Source: Nocardia brasiliensis (GTDB lineage Bacteria > Actinomycetota > Actinomycetes > Mycobacteriales > Mycobacteriaceae). From it: a DNA stretch of 64,000 nucleotides. The position numbers and the translations under genes are program-made. Location of the stretch: the NCBI RefSeq assembly GCF_011801125.1, contig NZ_CP046171.1, positions 5,518,001-5,582,000 of the forward strand, written 5' to 3'. Below are positions 44,003 to 52,932 of this stretch, piece by piece. The notes beneath the pieces are model-generated. The model worked only from the letters and a program-made list of their open reading frames with translations. It searched no databases and was not told the DNA's origin. The stretch's first letter is position 1; each line of letters opens with the position of its first letter.

Positions 44003-45523
44003 TCACAACTGCGCGTTTGTCGCGACCCCCGCATGCTTCGGCGTGTTACCCGAATCACCGGTCAGGTTGAGCGTCTTGGACGTCCAGTCCCAGACTTCGC
44101 GGAACAACGCTTGGTCCTCGGACAGCTTGGCGCCCAACGACGGAATCATTTCCTTCAGTCGCGGCGTCCAGCCCGCGTACTCTGCGGGGAAGCAGCGCTG
44201 CATCACGTCGAGCATCGCGGTGACGCCCGTGGACGCGCCCGGCGACGCGCCGAGCAGGCCGGCGATCGACCCGTCCGCGGCGGCGACCACGGCGGTGCCG
44301 AACTCGAGCACACCGCCCGCGCCCTTACGCCGGATCACCTGCACGCGCTGGCCCGCGGTGATCAGCTCCCAGTCGCGGCCGACGGCGCGCGGGATGAACT
44401 CCTTGAGCGTGTCCACCTTGCCCGCCTCGGACTTGAGCAGCTCACTGACCAGGTACTTGGTCAGCCCCAGTTCGGTGACGCCCACGCCGAGCAGCGAGAA
44501 CAGGTTGTTCGGCTTCACCGACTTGAACAGATCGGTGAGCTTGCCCTCCTTGAGGAACTTCGGCGTCCAGCCCGCGTACGGGCCGAACAGCAGGCCGGGG
44601 GTGCCCTTGATGACGCGAGTGTCCAAGTGCGGCACCGACATCGGCGGCGCGCCGACGGCGGCCTTGCCGTACACCTTGGCCTCGTGCTGCCGGATCAGGT
44701 CAGGATTGGTGCAGCGGAAGAACTGACCGCTCACCGGGAAGCCGCCGAAGCCGTCGATCTCCTTGATGCCGGACTTCTGCAGCAGCGGCAGCGCGCCGCC
44801 GCCCGCGCCGACGAAGACGAATTTGCTCTTGACCGTGCGGGTTTCGCGGGTGCGCAGATTGCGTACCTTGACCAGCCAGGAGCCGTCGGACTGCTTGGCC
44901 AGGTCGCGCACCTCGTGCCCGAACGCCAGATCCGCGCCGGTGCGGCCGAGGTAGGCGAGCAGTTCCTGGGTCAGCGAACCGAAGTCGATATCGGTGCCAC
45001 CGTCGGTCCAGTTCAACGCGACCGGATCGGAGAAGTCGCGCCCGCGCGCCATCAGCGGCAGCCGCCGGGCGAACTCGTCGGGGCTGTCGATGAACTCCAT
45101 GCCCTCGAACAGCGGCTGCCGCGACAGCGCGTCGTAGCGCTTGCGCAGGTACTCGACGTTGTCGGCGCCGTGCACGAAGCTCACGTGCGGGATCGGGTTG
45201 ATGAACGTCGACGGCTCACCGAGGATGCCGTTCTCGACCGCGTACGACCAGAACTGACGCGAGACCTGGAACCGCTCGTTGATGTCGATGGCCTTGGTGA
45301 TGTCCACCGAGCCGTCGGCGTTCTGCGGGCTGTAGTTCAGCTCGCACAGCGCCGAGTGTCCGGTGCCCGCGTTGTTCCACGGGTCACTGCTCTCCGCCGA
45401 CGCGGCGTCGAGCCGTTCGAACAGGGAGATCGACCAGTCGGGCTGCAGCTGCCGCAGCAGCGCACCGAGGGTGGCACTCATGATGCCGGCACCGATGAGT
45501 ACTACATCGGTCTTTTCAGTCAT
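44003..45523 (-). CDS. mqo: malate:quinone oxidoreductase
   Basis: A 506-residue membrane-associated FAD enzyme that oxidises malate to oxaloacetate and feeds electrons to the quinone pool. Features: [24 protein letters not shown] (FAD fold), [50 protein letters not shown] 45523 matches the family start ([13 protein letters not shown]); the upstream extension to 45601 has no family sequence. It is divergent from an alpha/beta hydrolase gene with about 210 bases between starts. Confidence 0.95.
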   Translation of the reverse strand: MTEKTDVVLIGAGIMSATLGALLRQLQPDWSISLFERLDAASAESSDPWNNAGTGHSALCELNYSPQNADGSVDITKAIDINERFQVSRQFWSYAVENGILGEPSTFINPIPHVSFVHGADNVEYLRKRYDALSRQPLFEGMEFIDSPDEFARRLPLMARGRDFSDPVALNWTDGGTDIDFGSLTQELLAYLGRTGADLAFGHEVRDLAKQSDGSWLVKVRNLRTRETRTVKSKFVFVGAGGGALPLLQKSGIKEIDGFGGFPVSGQFFRCTNPDLIRQHEAKVYGKAAVGAPPMSVPHLDTRVIKGTPGLLFGPYAGWTPKFLKEGKLTDLFKSVKPNNLFSLLGVGVTELGLTKYLVSELLKSEAGKVDTLKEFIPRAVGRDWELITAGQRVQVIRRKGAGGVLEFGTAVVAAADGSIAGLLGASPGASTGVTAMLDVMQRCFPAEYAGWTPRLKEMIPSLGAKLSEDQALFREVWDWTSKTLNLTGDSGNTPKHAGVATNAQL

Positions 45524-45736
45524 GGCAGCGTTCGGCACGGGTAGATCGACTTCCTTGTCCTTCTGCGCGGGCCCACCGGGCGGGTGGACCTGCCTGGGCA
45601 CGGTGCTTGCGTGTTGCCTGGGTGGCGTAAACCATGGCGGGGGCTAGGTTACCCGCCGTTCACCTAACCTCAATTGTGCACCTCACCACGCCGATCCCCC
45701 GCGCCGAACCCGCCGAATGTGACATAGATTGTGTGT

Positions 45737-46810
45737 GTGACAAAGGAAACTTCCCTCGCCGTTCCCGGGACGCGTACAGAGGCCGACGGGCAGTGGAGAA
45801 CCGATGTCCTCGGCCCGAACTATCAGCAGCGCACGCTGGCTTTCGGCGCCGATCCCGATGGTGAGGGCGAGGCCGTCGCCACGCTGGTGCGCTACGCGCC
45901 CGGCGGCACCATCGCGGCCACCGCGGGTGCGGTGCTGTACGTGCACGGGTTCACCGACTACTTCTTCCAGGAACACCTCGCCGAACACTTCGCGGCGCAC
46001 GGCTATCAGTTCTACGCACTGGATCTGCGCAAATGCGGACGCTCGCTGCGCGAGGGCCAGACGCCGCACTATGTGACCGATCTCGCACTCTACGACGAGG
46101 AGTTGAACAAGGCCTTACGCATCGTGCGCACGGAGACCGGCGCGCCGGTGGTGCTCACCGCGCACTCGACCGGCGGTCTGATCTCGGCGCTGTGGCTGAA
46201 TCGGCTCAACAAGGCGCACGGCACCGCGCAGGCAGGCATCACCGGCGTGGTGCTCAACAGCCCCTGGTTCGATCTGCAGGGCCCGTCCTACTACCGCAAT
46301 ATCGGCACGTCGATCATCAAGGCGGTCGGGCGTTTTCGTAAGACGCTCGAGCTGCCCTCGGCCAAGGCCAGCAGCTACGGCGACAGCCTGCATCACAGCG
46401 TCGCGGGCGAGTGGGACTACAACCTGGACTGGAAACCGTTGCACGGCTTCCCCGTTCGGTTCGGCTGGCTGCGCGCGATCCGCAACGGCCACGCCGAATT
46501 GCACGGCGGCCTCGACATCGGGGTGCCGTCGCTGATCCTGCGCTCCCGGATGACGAAGTTCGCCCGCGAATACGGGCCGGCCGTCGACGTCGCCGATGCG
46601 GTGTTGGACGTCAAGCAGATTCAGCGCTGGTCCGGCTGCCTCGGCGATCGCACCAACATCGTGCCGGTCGACGGCGCGCGCCACGACGTGTTCCTCTCCT
46701 CGGCCGAGCCGAGGGCGCGGGCCTTCGCCGAACTCGACAGCTGGCTGACCTGGCTCAGCGCCTACCGGGCCGAGTTCGGCACCCCTGACTCACCATGTGC
46801 TGGTGCGTAG
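45737..46810 (+). CDS. alpha/beta hydrolase
   Basis: A 357-residue serine hydrolase with the lipase/monoacylglycerol-lipase-like pattern: VLYVHGFTDYFFQEHLAEHFAAHGYQFYALDLRKCGRS, nucleophile elbow VLTAHSTGGLIS, and a C-terminal histidine in DGARHDVFLSS. It occupies the Rv2854 position next to mqo. GTG 45737 is preferred; GTG 45731 adds two residues. Its 3' end overlaps the convergent downstream gene by about 20 bases. Confidence 0.82.
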   Translation: MTKETSLAVPGTRTEADGQWRTDVLGPNYQQRTLAFGADPDGEGEAVATLVRYAPGGTIAATAGAVLYVHGFTDYFFQEHLAEHFAAHGYQFYALDLRKCGRSLREGQTPHYVTDLALYDEELNKALRIVRTETGAPVVLTAHSTGGLISALWLNRLNKAHGTAQAGITGVVLNSPWFDLQGPSYYRNIGTSIIKAVGRFRKTLELPSAKASSYGDSLHHSVAGEWDYNLDWKPLHGFPVRFGWLRAIRNGHAELHGGLDIGVPSLILRSRMTKFAREYGPAVDVADAVLDVKQIQRWSGCLGDRTNIVPVDGARHDVFLSSAEPRARAFAELDSWLTWLSAYRAEFGTPDSPCAGA

Positions 46811-47353
46811 CACGATCTCGGTGGCCAGTTCGTGGTCGGCCTCGGTGGCCACGTTGGTGACGTCGACGTCGACCACCCGGAACTCGCCGTAGACGAAACG
46901 GCCGGACGCGTCGGCGACCGAGCGCGGCAGATTCTTGGTCACCAGCACGGTGGTCGGCAGTTCCACCGGCCGGACCGTGGCATCGGCGACGGTGCCGTCC
47001 GCACCGGGGGCCGCGGGATGCCCGCGATCGGCGACCACGAGGCTGATGAACCGGCCGAAGCCGGCCGCGCAGGCGCGCCAGGCCAGATCGGCGCCTGCCC
47101 CGCGAGCCGCGACATTCGCCCACGGCACCCCGATCTCGTCCAGGATCGCGGTGACGCCCGCAGCGTCGAGCCCCTCGATCGACTCCGGCACCACGGTGCG
47201 CAGATCGGAGTTGTGCAATCGGGCACACACCTGGTCGTAGACGTCCGCCGGGTCACCGAGGTCGGGCAACAGCAGCACGCTGTGCCGGGATTCCGGCCCG
47301 TCGATCCGCACGGTCCATGCCCGGTCACCGACCGTGATCTGCCGAGATTTCAT
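46790..47353 (-). CDS. small alpha/beta-hydrolase-like protein
   Basis: A 187-residue protein with the first half of an alpha/beta-hydrolase fold (SVLLLPDLGDPADVYDQVCARLHNSDLRTVVPESIEGLDAAGVTAILDEIGVPWANVAARGAGADLAWRACA). The elbow reads ARGAGAD, so the nucleophilic serine is missing. It may be a degenerate or non-catalytic member. It stands between the hydrolase and vapC and is convergent with the former. Confidence 0.6.
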   Translation of the reverse strand: MKSRQITVGDRAWTVRIDGPESRHSVLLLPDLGDPADVYDQVCARLHNSDLRTVVPESIEGLDAAGVTAILDEIGVPWANVAARGAGADLAWRACAAGFGRFISLVVADRGHPAAPGADGTVADATVRPVELPTTVLVTKNLPRSVADASGRFVYGEFRVVDVDVTNVATEADHELATEIVLRTSTW

Positions 47354-47397
47354 GCCGAATCACGCTACACGGCTCAGCTGAACGAGGTCCGGTCTTC

Positions 47398-47790
47398 CTA
47401 GGCCAGTAATCGCATCCCGGCCTGCTCGCCCGCGTTGTGGTCGAAGGTGACGGTGAGATCGCAGCCCGCCTCCTGGCCCAGCTGCTGGATGAGCGCGTCG
47501 GCGAAGTCGGCGCCGTCGGCGGCCCGGCGCAGCGCCTGGCGCACGGTGTCGGCGCGTTCGATGACGATCTCGGTCGAGTCGAGCAGGCCGAGCAGCACGT
47601 CGGTGACCGCCTCGGGATCCTGCTTGTAGCCGCGGCGCAGCACCCAGTGGATCTCGGCGAGCACGATCATCGTCACGTAGCCGGGCCGGGACTCGCTGAG
47701 CCCGTCGATCACCTGGTTGGCCCGCGCGGACTGCTCCGGGTCGTCCTGGGTGAGGTAGCGGATCAGCACGTTGGCGTCCAGACCGATCAT
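47398..47790 (-). CDS. vapC: VapC-family PIN-domain toxin
   Basis: A 130-residue PIN-domain ribonuclease, the toxin of a VapBC type II toxin-antitoxin pair. The acidic active-site residues are present: D5 (GLDANVLIRYL), E46 (VLAEIHWVL), D95/D98 (DGADFADAL) and D117 (TFDHN). It overlaps the antitoxin stop by ATGA (47787-47790), the usual coupling. The RNA target is not predictable. Confidence 0.88.
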   Translation of the reverse strand: MIGLDANVLIRYLTQDDPEQSARANQVIDGLSESRPGYVTMIVLAEIHWVLRRGYKQDPEAVTDVLLGLLDSTEIVIERADTVRQALRRAADGADFADALIQQLGQEAGCDLTVTFDHNAGEQAGMRLLA

Positions 47791-48074
47791 TTCTGCTTGC
47801 CTTCCACGATGTTGCCCGTGATGGCCTCGTTCATCTGCACGAGCCCGATCGGCGAGCCGGACCAGCCGACGATGCCCTTGAGCGACTTGATGGTGCGGGT
47901 TTCGGGCACCAGCTCGTAGGTGCCGTTCGCGGTCGGCACGAAGGCGACCCGGACCCCGGCCCGCAGCCCCATCGCGACCCGGACGTCGATCGGGATGGTG
48001 ATCTGCCCTTTGCTGGTCACGGTCGCGGATACCACGTTGCCCGACCTACCGCTCGGTCTCTTGTCTGCTGCCAT
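47787..48074 (-). CDS. vapB: AbrB-type VapB antitoxin
   Basis: A 95-residue antitoxin with an N-terminal swapped-hairpin AbrB/MazE DNA-binding domain (SATVTSKGQITIPIDVRVAMGLRAGVRVAFVPTANGTYELVP). Its C-terminal tail (about residues 60-95) should block VapC. ATG 48074 is used; 48083 is an alternative. The promoter and operator probably lie in 48084-48174, where an inverted repeat occurs. Confidence 0.85.
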   Translation of the reverse strand: MAADKRPSGRSGNVVSATVTSKGQITIPIDVRVAMGLRAGVRVAFVPTANGTYELVPETRTIKSLKGIVGWSGSPIGLVQMNEAITGNIVEGKQK

Positions 48075-48132
48075 TTCGCTCACCGACCATAACTTCCGCG
48101 CCGAGGACCCGCGCCTTACCCGGGGTCGAATT

Positions 48133-48150
48133 CCTTACTGAAACGTAAGG
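48133..48150. promoter_or_regulatory. inverted repeat upstream of vapBC
   Basis: CCTTAC (48133-48138) and GTAAGG (48145-48150) are separated by TGAAAC. The repeat sits about 60 bases upstream of the vapB start and is a candidate autoregulatory operator. Confidence 0.4.
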
Positions 48151-48174
48151 GGCGGTGTTCGCCGCGTCAACAGT

Positions 48175-49731
48175 TCAGCTCGACGAGGCGGCGATATCGG
48201 TGCTCGCGCGGGTGTGCAGCGTCGGCAACGAGGGCGGGGCGCCCTCGGTGACGAGCCGTTCGAGCTGCGCGAGATCCAGGTGCCGCTCGATCAGGTCGGC
48301 GAGCAGATCCAGCTGGCCGGTGCGCACGGCATCGACCGAAGTGCCCTCGGCGGCAACGAAACCCGTCCGTCCCGCGGCGGCGGCGACGGTACGCAGCCAG
48401 GCCCTGCGGAACTCGTCGGATTCGAGCAGACCGTGCAGGTGGGTGCCCCAGAGTGCCGGGCGGACCGAACCTTCCGGCGCACCATCGACCTCGAGCCAGG
48501 CCGGGTCGGCGTTACGCGTCACCCGCCCGTGGTGGATCTCGTAGCCGTGCACCGGGATTCCCGCGACCTCGGCCGCCGTGCCGTGACCGCTACTGCGCCG
48601 CAACACCTTCGGATCGGCGAAGGCGATCTCCAGATCGAACAGCCCTAGTCCCGCGATCTCCCCAGCGCCGGACTCGACCGGGTCCACGATCCGGGTGCCA
48701 AGCATCTGATAGCCGCCGCAGATCCCGAGGATCGGGCGGCCCGCGCCGGCCCTGGCGACGAGCGCGTCGGCAAGTCCGGTGCGTCGCAACCATTCCAGGT
48801 CCGAGACGGTCGCCTTGCTGCCCGGCAGCACCACCAGATCGGCCTCGCCGAGCCGGGACGGTTCGCTCACCCAGCGCACGGAAACCCCCGGCTCGCAGGC
48901 CAATGCCTCGACATCGGTGGAATTGGAGACGCGCGGCAGCCGGATCGCCGCGACGGTGAGCCATTCGGTACCGACGGGCGGCTGCTGGCGACCCACCGGC
49001 GCGTCCGCGACGGTGCTCAGCGAATCCTCGGCATCGATCCACAGCTCCGGTTCGAACGGCAGCACCCCGAGCGTCGGCCGGCCGGTGAGCTCGGTGAGCC
49101 GGTCCAGGCCTGGACGCAGCAGCTCGACGTCGCCACGGAACTTGTTCACCACGAAGCCCGAGATCAATTGCTGGTCTTCGGGTTCCAGAATCGCCACGGT
49201 GCCGAACAGGTGCGCCAGCACGCCGCCGCGGTCGATATCGCCGACCAGCAGCACCGGGAGACCGGCGGCCCGCGCGAGGCCGAGGTTCGCCAGATCGGTT
49301 GCGCGGAGGTTGATTTCGGCGGGTGACCCGGCGCCCTCACAGATCACCACCTCGAACTCGGCGCGCAGCGCGGCTAGTTCGGCGGCGACCACGGCGCGCA
49401 GTTCCCGGCGATGCCGGAAATAGTCGCGCGCGCCGACGGTGCCGGTCGCCTTGCCCCGCACCACCAGTTGCGAGCGGCGGTCGCTGCCCGGCTTCAGCAG
49501 CACCGGGTTGAACCGCACGCTCGGCTCCAGCCCACAGGCCTTGGCCTGCAACGCCTGCGCCCGGCCGATCTCCCCGCCGTCGAGGGTGACCACCGAGTTG
49601 TTCGACATGTTCTGCGCCTTGAACGGCGCCACCCGCACCCCGCGCCGCGCCAGCATCCGGCAGATCCCAGCCACCACGACGCTCTTACCCGCGTCCGAGG
49701 TCGTGCCCGCGACGAGCAGCGCCCCCTTCAC
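48175..49731 (-). CDS. cobQ: cobyric acid synthase
   Basis: A 518-residue glutamine-dependent amidotransferase that adds four amides to adenosylcobyrinic acid a,c-diamide. Motifs: [24 protein letters not shown] (P-loop), [39 protein letters not shown], glutaminase site [12 protein letters not shown], and [13 protein letters not shown] 49731 after a GGGGGCGGG site is preferred over 49785. It lies downstream of mapB and directly upstream of vapBC. Confidence 0.94.
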   Translation of the reverse strand: MKGALLVAGTTSDAGKSVVVAGICRMLARRGVRVAPFKAQNMSNNSVVTLDGGEIGRAQALQAKACGLEPSVRFNPVLLKPGSDRRSQLVVRGKATGTVGARDYFRHRRELRAVVAAELAALRAEFEVVICEGAGSPAEINLRATDLANLGLARAAGLPVLLVGDIDRGGVLAHLFGTVAILEPEDQQLISGFVVNKFRGDVELLRPGLDRLTELTGRPTLGVLPFEPELWIDAEDSLSTVADAPVGRQQPPVGTEWLTVAAIRLPRVSNSTDVEALACEPGVSVRWVSEPSRLGEADLVVLPGSKATVSDLEWLRRTGLADALVARAGAGRPILGICGGYQMLGTRIVDPVESGAGEIAGLGLFDLEIAFADPKVLRRSSGHGTAAEVAGIPVHGYEIHHGRVTRNADPAWLEVDGAPEGSVRPALWGTHLHGLLESDEFRRAWLRTVAAAAGRTGFVAAEGTSVDAVRTGQLDLLADLIERHLDLAQLERLVTEGAPPSLPTLHTRASTDIAASSS

Positions 49732-49790
49732 CCCGCCCCCACGCCACAGTCGGCAGTCCCGCATCCGCTCCGGAAACTGCCCCACGACAT

Positions 49791-49990
49791 GAGCTTCGGA
49801 TCGCGAACGCTCACGGCAAAGTCAAGATTTCCGTGGCCGCTGACCGGCGCGAACTTCGAACCGCGACCACTCACAGCAAAGCGAGGGTTCCCGCGCCGGA
49901 TTCCGTGAACACCCAACGGCGCAAGCTTCGGACCACGCCGAACACTCACGGCAAGGTCAGGATTTCCGCGCCGGTCTCCGTGACTACCAG
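49791..49990. repeat. tandem repeat spanning the mapB stop codon
   Basis: Three degenerate copies of a 60-75 bp unit. The anchor TCAC(G/A)GCAA appears at 49811, 49871 and 49946. The copy at 49946 is the real mapB end: on the minus strand each copy reads the last codons, a TGA, and about 40 bases of 3' sequence (FAVSGRGSKFAP-like in the shadow frame). Confidence 0.8.
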
Positions 49991-50809
49991 GGTGTGTTCG
50001 AACTGTGCCGTCCATTTGCGGTCCTTGGTGACCACGGTCCAGCCGTCGTCCCAGATCTCGTAGTCGATGCCGCCCAGGTTGATCATCGGCTCGATGGTGA
50101 ACGTCATGCCCGGCTCGATGATCGATTCGATGGCGGGCTGGTCGTAGTGCAGGATCACCAGACCGCTGTGGAAGGTGGGGCCGACGCCGTGCCCGGTGAA
50201 GTCGCGCACCACGCCGTAGCCGAAACGGTTGGCGTAGGACTCGATCACCCGGCCGATGACGTTGAGCGCGCGACCGGGCCGGACCGCCTTGATGGCGCGC
50301 ATCGTGGCTTCCTCGGTCCGCTCGACGAGCAGCCGGACCTCCTCGTCCACCTCGCCGGCCAGGTAGGTCTTGTTGGTGTCGCCGTGCACGCCGTGGATGT
50401 AGGCCGTGACGTCGATGTTGACGATGTCGCCGTCCTCGATCACGGTGGAATCCGGGATGCCGTGGCAGATCACCTCGTTCAGCGAGGTGCAGCACGACTT
50501 GGGAAAGCCCTTGTAGCCCAGGGTGGACGGGTAGGCGCCGTGGTCGCACATGTACTCGTGCGCGATCCGGTCCAGTTCGTCGGTGGTGACGCCGGGCGCG
50601 ACGGCCTTGCCCGCCTCGGCCAGCGCCTGCGCCGCGATCTTGCTCGCGATCCGCATCTTCTCGATCGTCTCCGCCGTCTGCACCCAGGGCTCGCGCCCCT
50701 CGTTGACGGTCTTCTTCCACGCGTATTCGGGACGCTCGATGGCGCGCGGTACCTCGCGGGTGGGCGAGAGTGTCCCGGGGGTGAGCGGCTGACGAGTGCG
50801 GACAGACAT
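49946..50809 (-). CDS. map: methionine aminopeptidase type I
   Basis: A 287-residue metallo-aminopeptidase that removes the initiator methionine (mapB, Rv2861c type, with the N-terminal actinobacterial extension). Features: [18 protein letters not shown] start, [40 protein letters not shown] (metal ligands D..D), [11 protein letters not shown] (H), [11 protein letters not shown] (E) and [17 protein letters not shown] (E). ATG 50809 matches the family start; the frame is open to 50986 without similarity. Its 3' end is duplicated downstream (see repeat at 49791). Confidence 0.93.
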   Translation of the reverse strand: MSVRTRQPLTPGTLSPTREVPRAIERPEYAWKKTVNEGREPWVQTAETIEKMRIASKIAAQALAEAGKAVAPGVTTDELDRIAHEYMCDHGAYPSTLGYKGFPKSCCTSLNEVICHGIPDSTVIEDGDIVNIDVTAYIHGVHGDTNKTYLAGEVDEEVRLLVERTEEATMRAIKAVRPGRALNVIGRVIESYANRFGYGVVRDFTGHGVGPTFHSGLVILHYDQPAIESIIEPGMTFTIEPMINLGGIDYEIWDDGWTVVTKDRKWTAQFEHTLVVTETGAEILTLP

Positions 50810-51018
50810 GCGAACAGCGTAATCAACCCCCGCCACCCCCGCCGACAGCCCCATCCGGTCGATACGATCCCCCGTTCGATTCCGGCGACCTCCCACTACC
50901 GAACAGACCACATCACCCCGCACACAACCACACCGACAGGCATCGACTGAGTGCGGAGGTAGTGGACGGGGAACCGGTCGCGACACCGACCACTGGGAAC
51001 CCGGCCCTGGTTCGGCTT

Positions 51019-51321
51019 TCAGTCGGCGACGGTCAGGTTCTCGAGGATCTCGACTCGGCGGGCGAGGTAGTCGAGACCGTCGACATGAGAGCCCACGGCC
51101 TCACTCAGCGCCGAGAGTTCGATGTATTCGTCGCGGGTTATCGAGGGCTTCTCATGGAAGAGTGCGGCCAAGAGATTGTCGGCGCTCTCCTCCCATTCAC
51201 CACCGAAGTTCAGCGATTCACAGGCGTCCTTGTTCACCGGACTAAGGCGATCCCCGAGACGGTCCAACAGAGCGTTCGCCCTCGATTCCCATTCGGACGC
51301 TGTCCAATCAGGCGCAAGCAT
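51019..51321 (-). CDS. MafI-family-like immunity protein
   Basis: A 100-residue acidic helical protein. The pattern [60 protein letters not shown] resembles MafI-type immunity proteins (polymorphic-toxin systems), with a G-E-W-E..A...LL segment and an I-T-x-D-E-Y-x-x-L-x-x-L-x-E-A motif. ATG 51321 has a GGGAG site; a longer frame reaches 51429. No cognate toxin lies beside it. The family call is by pattern only. Confidence 0.5.
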   Translation of the reverse strand: MLAPDWTASEWESRANALLDRLGDRLSPVNKDACESLNFGGEWEESADNLLAALFHEKPSITRDEYIELSALSEAVGSHVDGLDYLARRVEILENLTVAD

Positions 51322-51712
51322 CACCGTCTCCCACTGTCCTGGTCCGGGCTGGTCAAGGGTACCGGACTCCTGGTTAACCGGTTTTGCGAACACCTGCGCC
51401 ACAGGCAGGCCACGCCATTCTGAGCGCACCGTCGGAATCGACGAATACCGCGATCATGACGCCCATACGAGCGCGACCGCCATGCCACCGACGAGTCTCG
51501 ACGCAGACGACGGAAATTTCCCCGGATCGAGCGGCCGATCGACGACCAGACGGCGTGGCTCAAAGCCGAGTGGTATCGACGGCGTTCCGATCGAGGCGGC
51601 TGGGCCCGCGGTTGCGGGTGGCGGGCAGGGAGTGCTGTGCGGAATACCTGCGGACCGTGGTCCGTTTACGGTGGTGGTTGACATCGACACTATCCAGGAA
51701 AGAGGCTCGACC

Positions 51713-52723
51713 GTGGAATTGGGACTCACGACGTTCGCGGAGCTGTACCCCGTCGGCGACCGCCCCGCGCCGAGTGCCGCGCAGCGGCTGCGCCAGGTGG
51801 TGGACGAGGCGGTGGCCACCGAGCGCGCCGGGCTCGACGTGTACGGCGTCGGCGAACACCATCGCAAGGATTTCGCGGCGTCCGCGCCCGCGGTCGTGCT
51901 GGCGGCGATCGCGGCCCGCACCGAACGGATCCAGTTGACCAGCGCGGTCACCGTGCTGAGCTCCGACGATCCGGTGCGGGTGTTCCAGGACTTCTCGACG
52001 CTGGACGGGTTGTCCAACGGACGCGCCGAGCTGATGGCCGGGCGCGGGTCCTTCACCGAGAGCTTTCCGCTGTTCGGGTACGACCTGAGCGACTACGACG
52101 AACTCTTCGAGGAGAAGCTGGCGCTGCTGCTACATCTGCGCGAGGAGGGCCCGGTGAACTGGAACGGCAAGTTCCGCGCGCCGCTGCGCGACGCGATCGC
52201 CTACCCGCGCACCGAGAATCGCCCGCTGCCGGTATGGATCGCGGTGGGCGGCAGCACGGAGTCGGTGGTGCGCGCCGGACTGCTCGGATTGCCGCTGGCG
52301 ATCGCGATCATCGGCGGCCAGCCCGCCCGGTTCAAGCCGCTGGTCGATCTGTATCACCGCGCACTCGCCGAGGGCGGTCATGAGCGGCAGCCGGTCGCGG
52401 TGCACGCGCACGGCTACATCGCCGACACCGACGAGCAGGCGGTGGCCGACTTCTTCGAGCCCTACGCGGTGGCAATGAGCACCATCGGTCGCGAACGCGG
52501 CTGGGGCCCGATGACCCGTCCCCAGTTCGAGGCGTTGCGCTCGAAAGACGGTTCACTGTTCGTCGGCACGCCCGACTACGTGGCCGAGAAAGTCGCCGAT
52601 ATCCGCGACACCCTCGGCCTGGATCGATTCATGCTGCACACCAGCGTCGGCACGCTGCCGCACGAAAAGGTCCTGCGCAATATCGAATTGCTCGGCGAGA
52701 AGGTCGCACCCCAGGTCCGCTGA
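51713..52723 (+). CDS. LLM-class flavin-dependent oxidoreductase
   Basis: A 336-residue luciferase-like monooxygenase family protein (FMN or F420 cofactor). Pattern: LGLTTFAELYPVGD, DVYGVGEHHRKDFAASAPAVVLAAIAARTERIQLTSAVTVLSSDDPVRVFQDFSTLDGLSNGRAELMAGRGSF. The GEHH and GRGSFTESFPLFGYDL sequences are typical. Substrate unknown. GTG 51713 follows AGGAAAGAGG; an upstream frame to 51122 has no similarity. A terminator follows the stop. Confidence 0.88.
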   Translation: MELGLTTFAELYPVGDRPAPSAAQRLRQVVDEAVATERAGLDVYGVGEHHRKDFAASAPAVVLAAIAARTERIQLTSAVTVLSSDDPVRVFQDFSTLDGLSNGRAELMAGRGSFTESFPLFGYDLSDYDELFEEKLALLLHLREEGPVNWNGKFRAPLRDAIAYPRTENRPLPVWIAVGGSTESVVRAGLLGLPLAIAIIGGQPARFKPLVDLYHRALAEGGHERQPVAVHAHGYIADTDEQAVADFFEPYAVAMSTIGRERGWGPMTRPQFEALRSKDGSLFVGTPDYVAEKVADIRDTLGLDRFMLHTSVGTLPHEKVLRNIELLGEKVAPQVR

Positions 52724-52736
52724 GCCACACCCGATC

Positions 52737-52761
52737 ACCGAGCCCGAGTTAAGGGCTCGGT
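52737..52761 (+). terminator. terminator after the LLM oxidoreductase
   Basis: 9-bp stem (52737-52745 with 52753-52761) and a 7-base loop, 13 bases after the stop. The rest of 52762-52932 is less GC-rich and holds no ORF; it is the likely promoter of the PrnB-like gene. Confidence 0.7.
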
Positions 52762-52932
52762 GAATCTGGTTAAGCGGCAACGATTTAATTTACCCACAAT
52801 TTGCCAGAACCATGATTGACATAACCGCCGGACGTTTGTTTGCCTTACAGCACCCGAACATCCGACCGTACGACTGAGACGGCACACACAGGATCCGCCG
52901 AGTTCGCCGCGCGCGGATCGAGATAGGATCCG

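Noticed and set aside
45647..45675. An IdeR/DtxR iron box between mqo and the hydrolase
   Set aside because: AGGTTA and TAACCT half-sites are present but their spacing does not fit the 19-bp IdeR palindrome.
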